From Nipponacmea schrenckii (Eukaryota > Mollusca > Gastropoda > Lottiidae), in contig CM060203.1 in the NCBI GenBank assembly GCA_030562195.1, positions 5,966,208-6,030,207 on the forward strand: a stretch of DNA of 64,000 bases. Direction: 5' to 3'. Both the position numbers and the translations under genes were made by a program. The notes under the pieces were generated by a model. That model was not told the DNA's origin and made no database searches. It worked only from the letters and a program-made list of their open reading frames with translations. Of the stretch, positions 1 to 13,105 are shown piece by piece (the first letter of the stretch is position 1; each line of letters starts with the position of its first letter).

Positions 1-1
1 T

Positions 2-223
2 CAATTCCTTCCGTTTGACAATTTCTTCAAGTTCCTTCAATTCTCTGTGGTTTCGATCGAGCTCTTCTAAAATTTCATCATCAGTTAACTCATCCAATTC
101 TGATTCACCTTCGTTGTCAGGTAAACTAATATTCTCTGCAATAACTTCATCGGATTTACCATTTTCATTTGTATCCTTACAATTCACTTTATTCTTATTT
201 CTGGCCTTCGCAGCTTCAGCCAT
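2..223 (-). CDS. Partial acidic, coiled-coil-like ORF, 5' end only
   Basis: An open frame on the minus strand starts with ATG at 223-221 and runs without a stop off the left edge, giving about 74 codons. It opens MAEAAKARNKNK, continues through an acidic stretch rich in Glu and Asp (LDELTDDEILEELD), and turns into a Glu/Lys/Leu-rich segment that looks like a coiled coil. I do not recognise the family. Acidic coiled-coil N-termini occur in retroelement gag/ORF1 proteins as well as in host proteins, so either is possible. The only neighbour is the large satellite about 300 bp away. Confidence is limited by the truncation and the short length. Confidence 0.4.
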   Translation of the reverse strand, partial: MAEAAKARNKNKVNCKDTNENGKSDEVIAENISLPDNEGESELDELTDDEILEELDRNHRELKELEEIVKRKEL

Positions 224-522
224 TTTTCAAATTTCTCGCAGTATCACCAAAATTAGACTTGACTGTACAAATTGTACTTAACTAATGACCCAATGCATGA
301 TAGAAGACAACTATTAATAAGTGATCACTAGGTTGTTAAAGAGAAAGAACTGAACATGAGTTAAACTATAATGAATTGTAATTAATCTACAATCTAAACA
401 AAATAAAGTGAATAGTAGTTAAACAGACTAAAACTGATTCAAGTAATAGTGAAAAGTACTAATAATTATGAGAGTGTTACATATGAGGACTGATAATTAT
501 TTATTTTAAATCTAAAATATTA
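224..522. other. AT-rich sequence without recognised features
   Basis: I see no ORF, repeat or RNA gene here. It is the 5' flank of the partial minus-strand ORF and the left border of the 17-bp array. Confidence 0.5.
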
Positions 523-3500
523 AGATGTGTACTATATACTGAAGTGTACTATATACTGATGTGTACTATATACTGGTGTGTACTTCATACTGGTGTGTAA
601 TGTATACTGATGTGTAATATATACTGGTATGTACTATATACTGGTGTGTACTATATTCTGATGTGTACTATATACTGGTGTGTACTATATACTGATGTGT
701 ACTATCTACTGGTGTGCACTATCTACTGATGTGTACTATATACTGGTGTGTACTATATACTGGTGTGTACTATATACTGGTGTGTACTATATACTGGTGT
801 GTACTATATACTGATGTGTATTATATAATGGTGTGTATTATATACTGGTGTGTACTATATACTGGTGTGTACTATATACTGGTGTGTATTATATACTGAT
901 GTGTACTATATACTGGTGTGTATTATATACTGGTGTGTAATATATACAGATGTGTTCTATATACTGGTGTATACTATATACTGGTGTGCAATATATGCTG
1001 GTGTGTACTATATACTGGTGTATACTCAATACTGGTGTGTAAGGTATACTGGTGTATACTATATACTGGTGTATTATATACTGGTGTGTACTATATACCG
1101 ATGTGTATTATAGACTAGTGTGTATGTTATACTGGTGATTACTATATACTGATGTGTATTTTTAAACTGATGTGTATTATATACTGATGTGTACTATATA
1201 CTGATGTGTTTTATATACTGGTGTGTACTATATACTGGTGTGTACTATATACTAGTGTGTACTTTATACTGGTGTGCTATATACTGGTGTGTATACTATA
1301 TACTGATGTGTACTCTATACTGGTGTGTACTATATACAGGTGTGTACTATATACTGGTGTGTACTATATACTGGTATGTACTATATACTGGTGTGTATTA
1401 TATACTGATGTGTACTATATACTGGTGTGTACTATATACTAGTGTGTATTATATAATGGTGTGTATTATATACTGATGTGTACTATATACTGGTGTGCAA
1501 TATATGCTGGTGTGTACTAAATACTGGTGTATACTCTATACTGGTGTGTAAGGTATACTAGTGTATACTATATACTGGTGTATTATATACTGGTGTGTAC
1601 TATATACTGGTGTGTACTATATACCGATGTGTATTATATACTAGTGTGTATGTTATACTGGTGTGTACTATATACTGATGTGTACTATGTACTGATGTGT
1701 ATGATATACTGATGTGTACTATATACTGATGTGTACTATATACTGGTGTGTACTATATACTGATGTATACTATATACTGATGTGTACTATATACCGGTGT
1801 GTACTATATACTGATGTGTACTATATACTGATGTGTACTATATACTGATGTATACTATATACTGATGTGTATGATATACTGGTGTGTAATATAGACTGAT
1901 GTGTAATATATACTGGTATGTACCATATACTGGTATGTACTATATTCTGATGTGTACTATATACTGGTGTGTACTATATACTGATGTGTACTATATACCG
2001 GTGTGCACTATCTACTGATGTGTACTATATACTGGTGTTGACTATATACTGGTGTGTACTATATACTGGTGTGTACTATATACTGGTGTGTACTATATAC
2101 TGGTGTGATATATATATATACTGGTGTGTACTATATACTAGTGTGTATTATATAATGGTGTGTATTATATACTGATGTGTACTATATACTGGTGTGTATT
2201 ATATACTGATGTGTACTATAAACTGATGTGTTTTATATACTGGTATGTGTATGTGTACTATATACTGGTGTGTATGGTATACTGGTGTATACTATATACT
2301 GGTGTGTATTATATACTGGTGTGTATTATATACTGGTGTATACTATATACTGGTGTGCAATATATGCTGGTGTGTACTATATACTGGTGTATACTTTATA
2401 CAGGTGTGTTCTATATACGGGTGTATACTATATACTGGTGTGCAATATATGCTGGTGTGTACTATATACTGGTGTATACTCTATACTGGTGTGTATGGTA
2501 TACTGGTGTATACTATATACTGGTGTATATTATATACTGATGTATACTATATACTGATGTGTATGATATACTGGTGTGAAATATAAACTGATGTGGACTA
2601 CATACTGATGTGTACTATATAATGGTGTATACTATATACTGGTATGTACTATATACTGGTGTGTTATATATACTGGTGTGTAATATATACCGGTGTGTAC
2701 TGTATACTGGTGTGTATTATATACTGATGAGTACTATATACTGGTGTGTACTATATACTGGTGTGTTATACATACTGGTGTGTACTATATTCTGATGTGT
2801 ATTTTTAAACTGATGTGTATTATATACTGATGTGCACTATATACTGATGTGTTTTATATACTGGTGTGTACTATATACTGGTGTGTACTATATACTGGTG
2901 TGTACTATATACTAGTGTGTACTTTATACTGGTGTGTACTATATACTGGTGTGTATACTATATATTGGTTTGTACTCTATACTGGTGTGTACTATATACA
3001 GGTGTATACTATATACTGGTGTGTACTATATACTGGTGTGTACTATATACTGGTGTGTATTATATACTGATGTGTACTATATACTGGTGTGTATTATATA
3101 CTGGTGTGTAATATATACAGATGTGTTCTATATACTGGTGTATACTATATACTGGTGTGCAATATATGCTGGTGTGTACCAATACTGGTGTATACTCTAT
3201 ACTGGTGTGTAAGGTATACTGGTGTATTATATACTGGTGTATTATATACTGGTGTGTACTATATACTGGTGTGTACTATATACTGGTGTGTACTATATAC
3301 CGATGTGTATTATATACTAGTGTGTATGTTATACTGGTGTGTACTATATACTGATGTGTACTATGTACTGATGTGTATGATATACTGATGTGTACTATAT
3401 ACTGGTGTGTACTCTATACTGATGTATACTATATACTGATGTGTACTATATACTGGTATGTACTATATACTGATGTGTACTATATACTGATGTGTACTAT

Positions 3501-6500
3501 ATACTGGTGTGTACTATATACTGATGTATACTATATACTGATGTGTATGATATACTGATGTGTATGATATACTGGTGTGTAATATATACTGATGTGTAAT
3601 ATATACTGGTATGTTCCATATACTGGTGTGTACTATATTCTGATGTGTACTATATACTGGTGTGTACTATATACTGATGTGTACTATATACCGGTGTGCA
3701 CTATCTTCTGATGTGTACTATATACTGGTGTTTACTATATACTGGTGTGTACTATATACTGGTGTGTACTATATACTGGTGTGTACTATATACTGGTGTG
3801 ATATATATACTGGTGTGTACTATATACTAGTGTGTATTATATAATGGTGTGTATTATATACTGATGTGTACTATATACTGGTGTGTATTATATACTGATG
3901 TGTACTATAAACTGATGTGTTTTATATACTGGTATGTGTATGTCTATGTGTACTATATACTGGTGTGTACTTTATACAGGTGTGTTCTATATACTGGTGT
4001 ATACTATATACTGGTGTTCAATATATGCTGGTGTGTACTATATACTGGTGTATACTTTATACTGGTGTGTAAGGTATACTGGTGTATTATATACTGGTGT
4101 ATTATATACTGGTGTGTATTATATACTGGTGTATACTATATACTGGTGGTGTACTATATACTGATGTGTACTATATGCTGGTGTGTACTATATATTGATG
4201 TGTACTATATACTGGTGTTTACTATATACTGGTGTGTACTATCTATATACTGATGTGTACTATAAACTGGTTTCTACTATATACTGGTGTGTACTATATA
4301 CTGGTGTGTACTATATACTGATGTGTACTATACATTGGTGTCTACTATATACTGGTGTGTAATATATACTGGTGTGTACTATATACTGGTGTGTACTATA
4401 TACTGGTGTGTACTATATACTGGTGTGTATTATATACTGGTGTGTACTATATACTGGTATGTACTATATACTGGTGTGTATTATATACTGGTGTGTACTA
4501 TATACTGGTGTGTACTATATACTGGTGTGTACTTTATAATGATGTGTACTATATACTGATGTGTACTATATACTAGTGTGTACTATATACTGATGTGTAC
4601 TATATACTGGTGTGTACTATATACTGGTGTGTACTATATACCGATGTATACTATATACTGGTGTATACTATATACTGATGTGTACTATATACTGGTGTAT
4701 ACTATATACTGGTATGTACTATATACTGGTGTGTTATATATACCGGTGTGTACTGTATACTGGTGTGTATTATATACTGATGAGTACTATATACTGGTGT
4801 GTACTATATACTGGTGTGTATTATATAATGGTGTGTATTATATACTGATGTGTACTATATACTGGTGTGTATTATATACTGATGTGTACTATAAACTGAT
4901 GTGTTTTATATACTGGTATGTGTATGTCTATGTGTACTATATACTGGTGTGTACTTTATACAGGTGTGTTCTATATACTGGTGTATACTATATACTGGTG
5001 TTCAATATATGCTGGTGTGTACTATATACTGGTGTATACTTTATACTGGTGTGTAAGGTATACTGGTGTATTATATACTGGTGTATTATATACTGGTGTG
5101 TATTATATACTGGTGTATACTATATACTGGTGTGTACTATATACTGATGTGTACTATATGCTGGTGTGTACTATATATTGATGTGTACTATATACTGGTG
5201 TTTACTATATACTGGTGTGTACTATCTATATACTGATGTGTACTATACACTGGTTTCTACTATATACTGGTGTGTACTATATACTGGTGTGTACTATATA
5301 CTGATGTGTACTATACATTGGTGTCTACTATATACTGGTGTGTAATATATACTGGTGTGTACTATATACTGGTGTGTACTATATACTGGTGTGTACCCAT
5401 ATACTGGTGTGTATTATATACTGGTGTGTACTATATACTGGTATGTACTATATACTGGTGTGTATTATATACTGGTGTGTACTATATACTGGTGTGTACT
5501 ATATACTGGTGTGTACTTTATACTGATGTGTACTATATACTGATGTGTACTATATACTAGTGTGTACTATATACTGATGTGTACTATATACTGGTGTGTA
5601 CTATATACTGGTGTGTACTATATACCGATGTATACTATATACTGGTGTATACTATATACTGATGTGTACTATATACTGGTGTATACTATATACTGGTATG
5701 TACTATATACTGGTGTGTTATATATACTGGTGTGTAATATATACCGGTGTGTACTGTATACTGGTGTGTATTATATACTGATGAGTACTATATACTGGTG
5801 TGTACTATATACTGGTGTGTCATACATACTGGTGTGTGCTATATTCTGGTGTATACCATATACTGGTGTGTACTATAGACTGATGTGTACTATATGCTGG
5901 TGTGTACTATATACTGATGTGTACTATATTCTGGTGTTTACTATATACTGGTGAGTACTATCTATATACTGGTGTTTACTATATACTGGTGTTTACTATT
6001 TACTGGTGTGTACTATACACTGGTGTTTACTATATACTGGTGTTTACTATATACTGGTGTGTACTATACACTGGTGTCTACTATATACTGGTGTCTACTA
6101 TATACTCATGTGTACTATATACTGGTGTGTACTATATACTGGTGTGTACTATATACTGGTGTGTACTCTATACTGGTGTGTACTATATAATGGTGTGTAC
6201 TATATACTGGTGTGTTATACATACTGGTGTGTACTATATACTGGTGTGTACTATATACTGGTGTGTTCTATATACTGGTGTGTACTATATGCTGGTGTGT
6301 AATATATTCTGATGTGTACTATATACTGGTGTGTACTATATACTGGTGTATACCATATACTGATGTGTACTATATACTGGTGTGTACTATATACTGGTGT
6401 GTTATATATACTGGTGTGTACTATATACCGGTGTGTACTGTATACTGGTGTGTATTATATACTGATGAGTACTAAATACTGGTGTGTACTGTATACTGGT

Positions 6501-7015
6501 GTGTACTATATAATGGTGTGTACTATATACTGGTGTGTTATACATACTGGTGTGTACTATATACTGGTGTGTACTATATACTGGTGTGTTCTATATACTG
6601 GTGTGTACTATATTCTGGTGTATACCATATACTGGTGTGTACTATATACTGGTGTGTAGGTGTGTAATATATAATTATGTGTACTATATACTGGTGTGTA
6701 TTATATACTGGTGTATACTATATACTGGTGTATACTATACTGGTGTGTAATATATACTGGTGTATACTATATACTGGCGTGTAATATATACTAGTGTGTA
6801 CTATATACTGGTGTGTACTATATACTGATGTATACTATATACTGGTGTCTACTATATACTGGTGTGTACTATATACTGATGTATACTATATACTGATGTA
6901 TACTATATACTGGTGTCTACTATATACTGGTGTGTACTATATACTGATGTATACTATATACTGGTGTGTACTATATACTAGTGTGTACTATATACTGGAC
7001 TGGTGTATACTATAC
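523..7015 (+). repeat. 17-bp satellite array A, about 380 monomers
   Basis: The consensus monomer is TGTACTATATACTGGTG, repeated with point variants (GATG for GGTG, TATT for TACT) and occasional 1-4 bp indels for about 6.5 kb. On this strand the unit has no stop codon in any frame. Because 17 is not a multiple of 3, all three frames read the same circular 17-residue peptide, so the many 60-190-codon ORFs here are repeat artefacts. Blocks of variants recur at about 0.98 kb (for example 4,148 and 5,131) and about 1.69 kb (for example 2,144 and 3,835), showing higher-order duplication. Array B at 34,922-38,788 is the same monomer in reverse orientation. Confidence 0.97.
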
Positions 7016-7350
7016 AATTTATTAAATTTTAAACTTTATACTTCGCCAATAAGAGCTCTATTTAAAAGTAAACAACCTGCTGCTATAAATAACATAAAAA
7101 TCTAAAAAACTTAAGAAATATGCATTAAAATCTAAAAAACTTAAGAAAGATGCATTAGATTATTGAAAAACGCTTAATAAATTAAACTTAGTTAACTTAG
7201 TTTTGCGACTTTTCAACATTTTAAGGGATTCTGTTACTTTATGGCAACAGGCAAGTTCACTAATGTATATATACCCATATTGACCATTATTGAGAACTAA
7301 AATTTTATGTTCATGCCAAGACGCACTGATAGATGATACTATAAAAGATA
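7016..7350 (+). mobile_element. Degenerate copy of the TTAA-flanked MITE family
   Basis: This stretch aligns along its length with the reverse complement of 41,021-41,360 and with 56,298-56,575. Shared blocks include GATTCTGTTACTTTATG and CAATAAGAGCTCTATT (with variants). The terminal inverted repeats seen in the other two copies are eroded here, and the 5' end abuts the end of the 17-bp array. Confidence 0.65.
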
Positions 7351-7590
7351 TTTGTAGAAATTTGGTTTACTGATGAAGTGGTAGTAAGACACTAGGGATG
7401 GTATCGACCTACGTTGTGGCAACAGTGTGTTACAATCGAAGTGATAATTTCTATGTTTATCACTGTGGCAGCGGTGACTATACCGTGAGATTAATATTCC
7501 AACTCAGTTAACCCCAGCTCACTTTCTCTCACTTCGTAGGATCGTCATGTACATTCAAATTAAAGGTAAGCAGGCTATATATTTTATTTT

Positions 7591-9129
7591 TAAGACTAAG
7601 GGTAGGGCTGACTTTATATATTATATTACTTACTATCATTGTATCAATATACTCGAGGGTAGAGACTAGGGGTAGGGTAACTTTATATATTATATTACTT
7701 ACTATCATTGTATCAATAAACTCGAGGGTAGAGACTAGAAGTAGGGTAACTTTATATATTATATTACTTACTATCATTGTATCTATAAACTCGAGGGTAG
7801 AGACTAGAGGTAGGGTAACTTTATATATTATATTACTTACTATCATTGTATCAATATACTCGAGGGTAGAGACTAGAGGTAGGGTAACTTTATATATTAT
7901 ATTACTTACTATCATTGTATCAATATACTCGAGGGTAGAGACTAGAGGTAGGGTAACTTTATATATTATATTACTAACTATCATTGTATCAATATACTCG
8001 AGGGTAGAGACTAGAGGTAGGGTAACTTTATATATTATATTACTAACTATCATTGTATCAATATACTCGAGGGTAGAGACTAGAGGTAGGGTGACTTTAT
8101 ATATTATATTACTTACTATCATTGTATCAATATACTCGAGGGTAGAGACTAGAGGTAGGGTAACTTTATATATTATATTACTAACTATCATTGTATCAAT
8201 ATACTCGAGGGTAGAGACTAGAGGTAGGGTAACTTTATATATTATATTACTAACTATCATTGTATCAATATACTCGAGGGTAGAGACTAGAGGTAGGGTG
8301 ACTTTATATATTATTACTTAACTATCATTGTATCAATATACTCGAGGGTAGAGACTAAAGGTAGGGTACTTTATATATTAAAGTGTACTAGCTATGATTT
8401 TAATATTCTAAGACTAGGGGTAGGGCTACTTTTATATTATATTACTTACTATCATTGTATCAATATACTCGAGGGTAGAGACTAGGGGTAGGGTGACTTT
8501 ATATATTATATTACTTACTATCATTGTATCAATAAACTCGAGGGTAGAGACTAGAGGTAGGGTAACTTTATATATTATATTACTTACTATCATTGTATCA
8601 ATAAACTCGAGGGTAGAGACTAGAGGTAGGGTAACTTTATATATTATATTACTTACTATCATTGTATCAATAAACTCGAGGGTAGAGACTAGAAGTAGGG
8701 TAACTTTATATATCATATTACTTACTATCATTGTATCTATAAACTCGAGGGTAGAGACTAGAGGTAGGGTAACTTTATATATTATATTACTTACTATCAT
8801 TGTATCAATATACTCCAGGGTAGAGACTAGAGGTAGGGTAACTTTATATATTATATTACTTACTATCATTGTATCAATATACTCGAGGGTAGAGACTAGA
8901 GGTAGGGTAACTTTATATATTATATTACTTACTATCATTGTATCAATATACTCGAGGGTAGAGACTAGAGGGAGGGTAACTTTATATATTACATTACTAA
9001 CTATCATTGTATCAATATACTCGAGGGTAGAGACTAGAGGTAGGGTAACTTTATATATTATATTACTAACTATCATTGTATCAATATACTCGAGGGTAGA
9101 GACTAGAGGTAGGGTGACTTTACATATTA
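7591..9129 (+). repeat. 69-bp minisatellite, two sub-arrays, about 22 copies
   Basis: The 69-bp unit contains GGTAGGGTAACTTTATATAT and an XhoI-type CTCGAG. The sub-arrays are about 7,591-8,380 and 8,405-9,129. Each begins with a variant of AAGACTAGGGGTAGGGCT and ends with ATATTAAAGTGT, so a whole array with its borders seems to have been duplicated. As 69 is 3x23, both strands have long ORFs (up to 268 codons) with a 23-residue period. They are repeat artefacts: no start context, no domains and no matching flanks. Confidence 0.95.
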
Positions 9130-9879
9130 AAGTGTTGTTGGATACATTACATGATTCTGTATTGGTTGTTTTATCAGAAACTTGCTGAGTTAATACACAT
9201 AAAACACCAGTTGACCTTATAACAACTAAAATGAACATTTTGCATACGGCCCCTTTAAAACTGGTGATTCTAAATCAGTTTCACGGGTATATGAACCAAA
9301 ATCTGACAATATGCTTCATAACTGTTTCTCTAGTTTATTTTAAATCCCACAAAAGGTCAGATTGTTGAGATGTTCTCAGTTGTTTATTAAGAATACGTTA
9401 AAGATTATGAAAAACAAGAGAAAACGGAAATAAGTTAGCTGGCAACGTGGGAGGCAATCTTACAATACTTTAATTAAACCCTTTTCTCACAGCCAATAAC
9501 AAATAACTAGATTTCAATATTCGTCGTTTTACTAAAAACTATCGAATAAGCACATGATATTAGTTAAAGGTCGTGTTCACCATTATAAATCCCTTGAAGT
9601 AAACCTCAAACTAAACGTTTCGCTTTCTATTTCTTTATAATTATGTCGTTTGTGTTTGTGGGAATATTTCCAGAAGGACTTGTCATCATTTTAACTTATA
9701 AACGCGGATAATTCTGGACTCACGGAGATTTGAAGCTCAATTTTCGATGGTGAAATGTGAACACTGTTACTGTTTCTAAAACCAAAGTATGATTGGTCAA
9801 ACGAATGGTGAATCTGTCCCTTTAATAACATATTGTACATATTGTACGTTTTATGTCTTTCGACAGTTGAGAATCGTCA
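9130..9879. other. Non-coding AT-rich sequence
   Basis: No ORF, RNA gene or repeat that I can support; single-copy-looking sequence between the 69-bp array and a SINE fragment. Confidence 0.4.
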
Positions 9880-9985
9880 AGAAAGGGTAGGCTAATGTCG
9901 CTGTCCTGGCAAAAGTGCAAACTCCATGGCGTTCTCCGTCTTCAGCAGGTGCTAGAAAATAAAACTCAATTCATTTCACTTTCGT
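9880..9985 (+). mobile_element. 3' fragment of a tRNA-derived SINE
   Basis: The sequence from GCTGTCCTGGCAAAA through CCGTCTTCA and GGTGCTAGAAAAT follows the same order as in the copies at 48,085-48,300 (plus) and 11,055-11,457 (minus). Only the 3' half is recognisable. Confidence 0.5.
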
Positions 9986-10027
9986 GCTCAAATCCAAAGT
10001 AACCGTTCAGCAGATATGGTCTTTTTC

Positions 10028-10150
10028 ATCATGGCTTATGTGAACTCTCTGAAAGGGTGCTGAATTGACAAACCTAAATACCAAATTATTATTATTATTA
10101 TTAGCTATGTGAACTCTCTCAAAGGGTTACAGAACTGACAAGCTCCTATA
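10028..10150 (-). repeat. Two inverted units of the AGAGAGTCCACATAG repeat family, plus (ATT)n
   Basis: Two copies of GTGAACTCTCT(G/C)AAAGGGT followed by a TGACAA block are reverse complements of the unit tandemly repeated at 12,003-12,497 and 40,588-40,960. A short (ATT)n microsatellite at 10,085-10,103 separates them. Confidence 0.6.
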
Positions 10151-11054
10151 AATGTTAAGCCACTGATGTCCGGTTGAAAAACCTAAATTGTTTAAATGTT
10201 CCATTTAAAAGTTGTCAATAAAATTGTCAATACAACTCGATATCAGCTAACAATATGGCTTGGATTAAACAAGGGCTAATTTATTTGTTTTTTTGGGACA
10301 CCAGGTAATAAAAACAACATTTCAAAAATAAACCGGATTTCCCAAAGATGTAACAAAACAGGAAATATCATGAGAATTGTTGTAATTAGTAATTAACGCT
10401 AAAGATAACTGTAATTAACTTGGCTTGAAACTCCAGCAGCTAAGACGGATGTGCTGTTATCCACTGACTTCTGTTTACTCTGACTTGACTTCACGCAGTT
10501 CTCCATTATAATATAATATAAATTAACGAGAAGTCAAATAAAGTTTAAAAGGAATATTAGTTTTTCTACAAAATAAATCATTCAAATGTTGATGTTTCGG
10601 TAACACCGTCTATATCGGAAGGTGTACAACCTCTTTGTGTTTCGCTATCACACAATTCAGAGTTGTTATCAAGAAATTTATTGGTTCAACGTTACAAATA
10701 GAACTGGACTATAGTAGAAAAAATATAAGATCACGACAGAGACAAAAATACCAAACAAAAATGGGACGAAATAGCTAGAAGATGCTATTACCAGAAAATA
10801 TATAGTTGTTGATATAGTAGTTGGTGGTTGGATTGGTGTTAATTCTGTATTTGGTACTTGGTAACTACCTGACTAGTTTATAAGCATGTAAATACAAGAG
10901 AGAAGAGAAGATGAGAGGAACCAGCGATAATTTGGTGTAGTGAGATCGATTGCCTACTCTTTATTAGTATTTCCAGTAATGTCAACATTCTAAACGAGGT
11001 ACCAGACGAACTGTTCGATACGCAACTTGGCTTTAATTATTCTCTTATCTAAAT
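10151..11054. other. Non-coding sequence without recognised features
   Basis: AT-rich, many stops in all frames, no repeat or RNA gene recognised. Confidence 0.4.
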
Positions 11055-11457
11055 TTAGTCTGCCGGATCTTGTAGGCGGTGATAATTTGGATCAATCTTT
11101 GTATATTCTATGAAATGTAATGAATGGAGTTTTACGTCCATCCCTTCTGCACCTGTAGTGCTAATGCAGACAGGCAATACCATGCAGTGTGCAGTAAAGA
11201 AAATATTTGCCAGAACAGAACAGCGGCCTACAGTTATTTCGATTTTAAACTGTCGGGTATATTTTAACATATACAGCCTATAGCACACGGGGACTCGTTT
11301 TATTTCCCATCCGATCGACAAGACGCTTTTTCCATGTCAGTCCCTCCGAGCTATATCACTGACAAGGGGAAACTGGTTGAAAACCTTTGCCGGAATTATG
11401 CCGCCGTGGACCTTCAGGTTAGCGAGCAGGCGTCTGACTTACTAAGCCACTTTGTTT
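11055..11457 (-). mobile_element. tRNA-derived SINE, near full length
   Basis: Read on the minus strand, a tRNA-like head (GTGGCTTAGTAAGTCAGACG, about 11,457-11,400) is followed by a body with CCCCGTGTGCTATAGGCT, CTGGCAAATATTTTC and GCCTGTCTGCATTAGCAC, and a tail with GGACGTAAAACTCCATTCAT. The same blocks in the same order occur at 48,085-48,300 and in part at 9,880-9,985. I associate this arrangement with mollusc SINEs (from memory). The 88-codon minus-strand ORF at 11,055-11,321 lies inside it and is not a gene. Confidence 0.6.
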
Positions 11458-11659
11458 ATTCTAATTTTCTATCTACACATATCAATGATTCCAGTATCTA
11501 TTAAAGCATTCTGTAAGGCTGTATGCTAATGGTTTCTGTAGGTTCGAATGAATTCAACTCAAATTCATACTTCATACTTAAACCTTGCTGTAACAGCCAC
11601 CTTCCTTGTCAGAGAAATATATGCTGTGATTTGATTGGATTGTATGTTAGAGAAGACAG

Positions 11660-11692
11660 CCAATAAGAGTCCTCGACAGAAAGGCTATAAAA
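11660..11692 (+). promoter_or_regulatory. Possible CCAAT/TATA promoter
   Basis: CCAAT at 11,660-11,664 lies 21 bp upstream of CTATAAAATC (TATA core 11,686-11,692) in otherwise featureless sequence (11,458-12,002). It points towards the bursicon-like gene 1.5 kb downstream, whose first exon is unlocated. The short ATG-led frame just downstream (ATG at 11,704) stops after ten codons and its possible donors do not fit the phase of the hormone exon. Spacing supports a promoter; assignment to that gene is inference. Confidence 0.3.
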
Positions 11693-12002
11693 TCTAATCG
11701 ACAATGTTTACAGTTTTTAGGAACAGAGTAACGTAGAATTTATTACGGTTGAGTTTTAAATCTCATTCGCCCCACCATCAGCCGTCGCAAGGACAGAATT
11801 AATCTACAGAGCTCTATGTTTTTTTTCCTAGCCGGAACCCAGCCTACCGGAAATTACAAATATAATACATTTAGTAATTTTCAGCATGAATTGAATCGGA
11901 AAATGTGAAGAAAAATATCTGAAAGCAAGAAAACAAACATTTGTTTCGTTTCATTATGAAAATAACTTTTATTCCATAATATTGAAGTCAAAGAAAATTC
12001 CT

Positions 12003-12497
12003 CCAAATTGTCAACTTGACATCCCTTCAGAGAGCCCAAATAATTAATAATGTTTATTTTCGTTGTCAACTCGACACCGCTTTCATAGCAATATAGGTTT
12101 GAGATCTAGGTTTGTCAATTCTTTCTGAGAGTCCACATAGTTAATAATGTTGGTATAGAGGTTAGTCAACTCAGAGAGTCCACATAGTTAATAATGTTGG
12201 TATATAGAGGTTAGTCAACTCAGAGAGTCCACATAGTTAATAATGTTGTTATATAGAGGTTTGTCAATTCTTTCTGAGAGTCCACATAGTTAATAATGTT
12301 GGTATATAGAGGTTTGTCAATTCTTTCTGAGAGTCCACATAGTTAATAATGTTGGTATATAGAGGTTAGTCAACTCAGAGAGTCCACATAGTTAATAATG
12401 TTGGTATATAGAGGTTAGTCAACTCAGAGAGTCCACATAGTTGATAATGTTGGTATATAGAGGTCAATCAACTCAGAGAGTCCACATAGCTAATAGA
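12003..12497 (+). repeat. Minisatellite, 49-54-bp unit, AGAGAGTCCACATAG family
   Basis: About nine units carry GAGAGTCCACATAGTTAATA followed by ATGTTGGTATATAGAGG. Longer (TTTGTCAATTCTTTCTG) and shorter (TTAGTCAACTCAG) unit types alternate. The same core with a 64-bp period forms the array at 40,588-40,960. Confidence 0.9.
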
Positions 12498-12778
12498 GTT
12501 AAAGAAACTAATATTATAGGATATTTACCTATAATGGTGTGACGAAAAAGAATTACGGAGGAAGAATGAAGAATGAGGGAGGAAGAATAAAGAAATCGTG
12601 TCTACTATTCTCTCGGTTAATTATTCCGTCTATTTCTTCATTTCCTTTCTAACACATATCTAAATCAATGTAGAAGACATACATATAAATTACCTAGTGC
12701 CAACACATTATTATCTCCAACAACAAATATACAGAATTCAACCTACCGAGGTGAATTAATCAGTCGTGCCGTTAATGA

Positions 12779-13105
12779 TTGAAAGACGAACAGATGGATA
12801 AATGGAGCGAGAGAGCGAGGGTGGATGAAAGAAAGGAAGGGTAGATATTGATGCGGGATAAATGAAGCGAGAGAGTGTGAGGTAGCGAGGGAGCGAGGGT
12901 GGATGAGAGAAAGGAAGGGTAGATATGGAGGTGGGATAAATGAAGCGAGAGAGTGTGAGGTAGCGAGGAAGCGAGTGTGGATGAGAGAAAGGAAGGGTAG
13001 ATATTGATGCGGGATAAATGGAGCGAGAGAGGATGAGGTAGCGAGGAAGCGAGGGTGGATGAAAGAAAGGAAGGGTAGATGTGAAGGCGGGACAAATGAA
13101 TGGAC
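12779..13105 (+). repeat. Purine-rich 78-bp tandem repeat, four copies
   Basis: The unit, with GAAAGGAAGGGTAGATAT and GATAAATG(A/G)AGCGAGAGAG, is almost pure G+A on the plus strand. It ends about 100 bp before the acceptor of the first hormone exon. The 107- and 137-codon minus-strand ORFs are reverse-complement readings of the repeat (Ser/Leu/Pro/His-rich) and are not genes. Confidence 0.9.

Noticed and set aside
523..7015. CRISPR array
   Set aside because: There are no spacers: repeats are contiguous 17-mers, and the sequence is from an intron-bearing animal genome.
8432..9238. 268-codon minus-strand ORF and 231-codon plus-strand ORF
   Set aside because: 23-residue periodic products of the 69-bp repeat, open on both strands at once.
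11055..11321. 88-codon minus-strand ORF as a small gene
   Set aside because: Coincides with the body and tail of a SINE copy that also occurs at 48 kb.
11395..11457. A functional tRNA gene
   Set aside because: An A-box-like stretch is present, but no proper B box or cloverleaf; it is the head of a SINE.
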